Shown here: piece after piece, positions 20,868 to 23,601 of the stretch
How positions within the stretch are numbered: position 1 is the stretch's first letter
Layout of the letters: each line of letters starts with the position of its first letter
Source of the DNA: Aquifex aeolicus
Lineage (GTDB): Bacteria; Aquificota; Aquificia; Aquificales; Aquificaceae
NCBI GenBank assembly: GCA_015662815.1
Contig: DQTK01000013.1
Span: forward strand, 1 to 23,601
Direction: 5' to 3'
Length of the DNA stretch: 23,601 bases
Position numbers and translations under genes: made by a program
Notes under the pieces: model-generated
What the model was told of the DNA's origin: nothing
Databases searched by the model: none
Seen by the model: only the letters and a program-made list of their open reading frames with translations

Positions 20868-21512
20868 TCAGGTTTTTCCTTTTTTTAATTTTAAACAAGT
20901 AAAACCTGCATTTTCATAGAAACCTAATTTTATTTCTCTGTTTTTAATCGGTTGAGTGTCTTGGGGGTCTTCAAGTAAAGTGCTTTTAATAACTTCAAAA
21001 GAAAACTTTCCTTTTACAAAGTTCCTTACATCAAAGAAAGAGTAAAAAGTTGCATGTCTATACAATGGATGTCCTTGCCTTGCTTTCTCTTGGTAGAATT
21101 TTGCCCATTTACTTTCCTTTAGAATCAATCCGAGGTAAAGATTTCCGTTGTTCCTCAGAACCCTATAAGCTTCATCTATAACCCTTTGAGGATTATCTAC
21201 AAAGCATATGGTAACGATGATAAATACACTATCAAAAATTTCATCCTTAAAGGGCAAGTTTTCCCCCTTTGCAAGAGCTACTTTAATCCCTCTCTCTTTT
21301 GCTATTTTCAGCATATTTATTGATGTGTCTATTCCGTACTGTATTCCGAGGGCATGTGCAAAACGTCCAGTACCTACTCCAATCTCGAGGGAAGTGCTAA
21401 AATCTTCCGTTAATGACTTTAAACACCTTACTTCTAAATCGTAAGCACTTTTACCGAAGGGTTTTTCATACCAAGAATCGTATTTGTTAAAATATCTATC
21501 GAAAGGATTCAT
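20868..21512 (-). CDS. Class I SAM-dependent methyltransferase
   Basis: This 214-residue cytoplasmic protein has the Methyltransf_11/UbiE-like fold. Motif I is LEIGVGTGRFA (about 43-53), motif II reads YGIDTSINMLKIAKERG, PFKDEIFDSVFIIVT is the motif III strand, and the post-motif AYRVLRNNGNLYLGLI is typical. The N-terminal FDRYFNKYDSWYEKPFGKSA matches a group of small-molecule methyltransferases in which FD-x-x-(A/F)-x-x-YD-x-W precedes the SAM site. The substrate cannot be deduced: quinone, arsenite or other small molecules are all seen in this superfamily. It is convergent with the nitrogen operon porin and divergent from tRNA-Leu by 22 bp. Confidence 0.85.
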   Translation of the reverse strand: MNPFDRYFNKYDSWYEKPFGKSAYDLEVRCLKSLTEDFSTSLEIGVGTGRFAHALGIQYGIDTSINMLKIAKERGIKVALAKGENLPFKDEIFDSVFIIVTICFVDNPQRVIDEAYRVLRNNGNLYLGLILKESKWAKFYQEKARQGHPLYRHATFYSFFDVRNFVKGKFSFEVIKSTLLEDPQDTQPIKNREIKLGFYENAGFTCLKLKKGKT

Positions 21513-21534
21513 TAATTAAATTTTAGTATACTGA

Positions 21535-21621
21535 GCGGGTGTGGCGGAACTGGCAGACGCGCCGGACTCAGGATCCGGTGCCCGTAAGGGCGTGCGGGTT
21601 CGACTCCCGCCACCCGCACCA
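21535..21621 (+). tRNA. tRNA-Leu (anticodon CAG)
   Basis: An 87-nt class II tRNA with encoded CCA. The acceptor stem is GCGGGTG/CACCCGC, the anticodon stem CCGGA/TCCGG with loop CTCAGGA (positions 34-36 CAG, U33 present). A long variable arm (GCCC-GTAA-GGGC) and a T-arm GCGGG-TTCGACT-CCCGC complete the fold. It reads CUG codons. It stands alone, divergent from the methyltransferase and convergent with the SulP gene. Confidence 0.97.
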
Positions 21622-21664
21622 ATACCGTATATAAATCAACCTTTTGGTATTCTTTAAGCGCATG

Positions 21665-23473
21665 CTACCCCGTATTTTTAATTTTTTCGGGGGGTTTTAC
21701 CTCAAGGCATTCGTCAAACACAGCGTAAGCGCATTTATTCCTGCAATATTCATAGTCTAATTTCTTGAAGAGTTTATTTATTGCTTCTCCCTTTGCATTG
21801 AATACTACATTTTGATTTACAACTTTATCAAATTCCGCATTCTCGAGTATAGGGTATACATCGCATCCTATATTTGCAAAGGAAACTTCAACATTTTCCC
21901 TCTTTAAGTCCTTTATAAGTCTTACTATTGTTTGAGCTCCCGTAGCATCAACGTAATTGACCGCTTCCATATCTATAAGAACGAACTTGAGAGGTCTTCC
22001 CTTGAAAAGCGCTTCTTCAACTTTTCTTATAATATAGTCGTAAACGAATTGTGCATTTCCGAAGTAAATAGACATATTCGGTTTTATAAACATAATCTGT
22101 GGGCATTCGGGAAGCTTTTTCTTTTCTGCATTTACAAAAGTCCTCGTCACAGGGTCTCTGGTAAGAATAACAATTCTCGGATACATGGTTTTATAAACAA
22201 AACTTCCCAAGGATGTTAAAATTCCGAGGGTAATCGCAACCCACAGGTCCATAAAGAAAACCGACGCAAAAGTTATACCTGCTACCAACCCATCTACTTT
22301 GTTAATTTTGTATAGCTTAATAATATCTTGAGGTCTTATGAGATTTATTACAGTAGAAAGCACTATAGCTGCAAGAGAAGCTTTAGGGAGATAATAAAAT
22401 GCCGGTGCAAGTAGGAATAATGTGAGGCCTACAAGTACACCGGATAAAACACTTGCTAAAGGAGTAGCCGCACCCAGAGAAAAGTTTAGAGATGAACGGG
22501 AAAAAGAACCTCCTGCAGGGAAACCTTTAAAGAAAGCAACTACTACATTTGCCATACCTTGTCCAATCAATTCTTGATTTGGGTCCCACTTGTCTCCTAC
22601 ACGTACTGCAAGAGTTTTAGCTATAGCAACAGCTTCTATGATACCAAAGAAAGCAACAACAAAGGACCCTCCCCACATCTTGCTCATAGTTGCAAAATCT
22701 AAAGGCGGCGGTTCAGGTGTAGGAAGCCCTTGAGGAACATCTCCTACAATCGCAACACCAAATTTATAAAGCTGAAATTGATACACAAGAAAGGAAGTGA
22801 TAATCACCGCAATGAGAGCTCCGGGAATGTAAATACTTATTTTCCTTGAAATCCAAATAATAAAGTAAGCGAGAATACCTATACCGAGTGTATAGGGGTT
22901 TGTCATTTCCAATTTACTTACTAAATCAATAACAACGTCAAATATATGGGTAGAACGCTCTATTTTGTATCCGAAAAGGTGTCCGAATTGGGATAGAGCT
23001 ATTACCATAGCTCCCGCGGATGTAAAACCTACAACCACGCTATTAGAAATCAGGTCTACTATAAAGCCGAGTTTAAATATCCCTACCGTTAATCTGATAA
23101 GACCAACCATAAAAGCTAAGAGTGCCATGTATTTAATCCATTCAGGTGTTTGGGGTTCAAGTCCTATGCCGTATAGAACCGAGGCGGAAAGTAAACAGGT
23201 CATTGCCACAGGACCTGTGTTTAGATAACGGGAGCTTCCCAAAACTGCCGCTAAGATAGTGGCGATAAAAGCAACGTATAAACCGTGAATAGGAGGCATT
23301 TCTGCAAGCATAGAATTCGCCATAGATTGGGGAACATACACTGCTGCAACAGTTACACCCGCAATTACATCCCTTAAAAACTTTTCTTTGTTGTAATCCC
23401 TAAACCACATTATGAAAGGGAATTTGAAACTAAAAGAGATGTTGATGTTCGGGACATCTTTGGTTTTCTTCAT
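21665..23473 (-). CDS. SulP-family anion transporter with STAS domain
   Basis: This 602-residue inner-membrane protein has the SulP core (about 20-425) of roughly 12-14 helices. Signature stretches are LRDVIAGVTVAAVYVPQSMA, LNTGPVAMTCLLSASV and GGSFSRSSLNFSLGA. A cytoplasmic STAS domain follows (about 450-560; FVLIDMEAVNYVDATGAQTI). SulP proteins move sulfate, bicarbonate or dicarboxylates, usually with Na+ or H+. For a chemolithoautotroph sulfate or bicarbonate are both reasonable; the sequence does not decide. After the STAS domain lies an unusual tail with three close cysteines (YEYCRNKCAYAVFDEC). The gene is divergent from miaA (56 bp). The ATG at 23473 has no evident Shine-Dalgarno. Confidence 0.9.
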   Translation of the reverse strand: MKKTKDVPNINISFSFKFPFIMWFRDYNKEKFLRDVIAGVTVAAVYVPQSMANSMLAEMPPIHGLYVAFIATILAAVLGSSRYLNTGPVAMTCLLSASVLYGIGLEPQTPEWIKYMALLAFMVGLIRLTVGIFKLGFIVDLISNSVVVGFTSAGAMVIALSQFGHLFGYKIERSTHIFDVVIDLVSKLEMTNPYTLGIGILAYFIIWISRKISIYIPGALIAVIITSFLVYQFQLYKFGVAIVGDVPQGLPTPEPPPLDFATMSKMWGGSFVVAFFGIIEAVAIAKTLAVRVGDKWDPNQELIGQGMANVVVAFFKGFPAGGSFSRSSLNFSLGAATPLASVLSGVLVGLTLFLLAPAFYYLPKASLAAIVLSTVINLIRPQDIIKLYKINKVDGLVAGITFASVFFMDLWVAITLGILTSLGSFVYKTMYPRIVILTRDPVTRTFVNAEKKKLPECPQIMFIKPNMSIYFGNAQFVYDYIIRKVEEALFKGRPLKFVLIDMEAVNYVDATGAQTIVRLIKDLKRENVEVSFANIGCDVYPILENAEFDKVVNQNVVFNAKGEAINKLFKKLDYEYCRNKCAYAVFDECLEVKPPEKIKNTG

Positions 23474-23529
23474 GACGCAAATATTTTAAAAAATTTATGA
23501 TTTTTCTTATATAAAAATAAATTAAGTAT

Positions 23530-23601
23530 ATGAAATCACTTATAATTGGGGGACCTACTGCCGTAGGTAAATCAGATTTGGCGTGTTTGGTTGCAAAAGT
23601 A
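23530..23601 (+). CDS. miaA: tRNA dimethylallyltransferase MiaA, N-terminal fragment (runs off the window)
   Basis: The ATG at 23530 opens 24 codons to the window edge, starting MKSLIIGGPTAVGKSDLA. The GPTA-(S/V)-GKS P-loop directly at the N-terminus is characteristic of MiaA (DMAPP:tRNA isopentenyltransferase), which modifies A37 of tRNAs reading UNN codons. Other short P-loop kinases seldom have the PTA element. There is no clear Shine-Dalgarno in the AT-rich upstream 56 bp shared with sulP. Confidence 0.85.
   Translation, partial: MKSLIIGGPTAVGKSDLACLVAKV

Noticed and set aside
21621..21651. AATACC/GGTATT inverted repeat after tRNA-Leu considered as a terminator
   Set aside because: A six-pair AT-rich stem with a 19-base loop and only three following T residues is too weak to call.
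21667..21691. CCCCG/CGGGG inverted repeat at the end of sulP considered as a terminator
   Set aside because: The loop is about 15 bases of A/T, the repeat is inside coding sequence and no U-run follows on the coding strand.
1..23601. CRISPR arrays, insertion sequences, prophage or toxin-antitoxin genes
   Set aside because: No regularly spaced repeats, transposase motifs, integrase or small toxin-like gene pairs were seen; gene content is uniformly housekeeping.

Overview
The window looks like chromosome from a member of the Aquificales, very close to Aquifex aeolicus but not the VF5 reference as I remember it. The MraY (359 aa, D117/D118/D265) and the thioredoxin-fold [2Fe-2S] ferredoxin differ from the VF5 proteins only by scattered substitutions. 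Lys/Glu/Ile-rich proteins, a tRNA nucleotidyltransferase fused to DHH and CBS domains, and tightly packed, often overlapping genes also fit a hyperthermophilic Aquifex. The species call comes from memory of family sequences, not from a search. No IS element, prophage, CRISPR array or recognisable defence island is visible; this is almost all housekeeping chromosome.

Layout. 1-1294: partial sfsA (-), fabZ (+) and a CcsA/HemX-like membrane protein (-). 1337-3844 (+): a SPOUT methyltransferase, mraY and a UbiA-family prenyltransferase, spaced like an operon. 3841-7519 (-): an Omp85/BamA-type outer-membrane protein, a truncated pterin-carbinolamine dehydratase remnant and pyrD. 7520-7731 is a 212-bp divergent region holding a strong stem-loop and a stretch complementary to the Rieske ribosome binding site. 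7732-10245 (+): a complete cytochrome bc1 operon (Rieske, cytochrome b, cytochrome c1). It is followed by yraN, a CBS/degenerate-GGDEF/Cache-like signalling protein and hisB. 12482-15770 (-): tRNA-Val(GAC), lptB and the DHH-CBS-tRNA nucleotidyltransferase. 15867-16441: ferredoxin (+) and hfq (-), convergent. 16523-20837 (+): a nitrogen-assimilation operon of glnB, glnA, amt and an outer-membrane porin, preceded by a textbook sigma-54 promoter and two tandem 20-bp upstream sites. 20868-23473: a SAM methyltransferase (-), tRNA-Leu(CAG) (+) and a SulP transporter (-). 23530-end: the first 24 codons of miaA (+).

How the parts work together. The envelope genes (fabZ, mraY, Omp85, lptB) cover fatty-acid elongation, lipid I synthesis, outer-membrane protein insertion and LPS export. 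The bc1 genes carry quinol oxidation, and the neighbouring UbiA-family enzyme may help make the quinone. The glnB-glnA-amt-porin block forms a complete ammonium route: outer-membrane channel, inner-membrane channel, PII sensor and glutamine synthetase, under apparent sigma-54 control.

The points most worth checking are: the repeat architecture upstream of glnB; the structured petA/pyrD intergenic element; the signalling protein at 10589-11875; the dehydratase remnant without its catalytic histidines; and a tRNA-Val whose anticodon loop has C rather than the near-universal U at position 33. None of these amounts to a proven new system.
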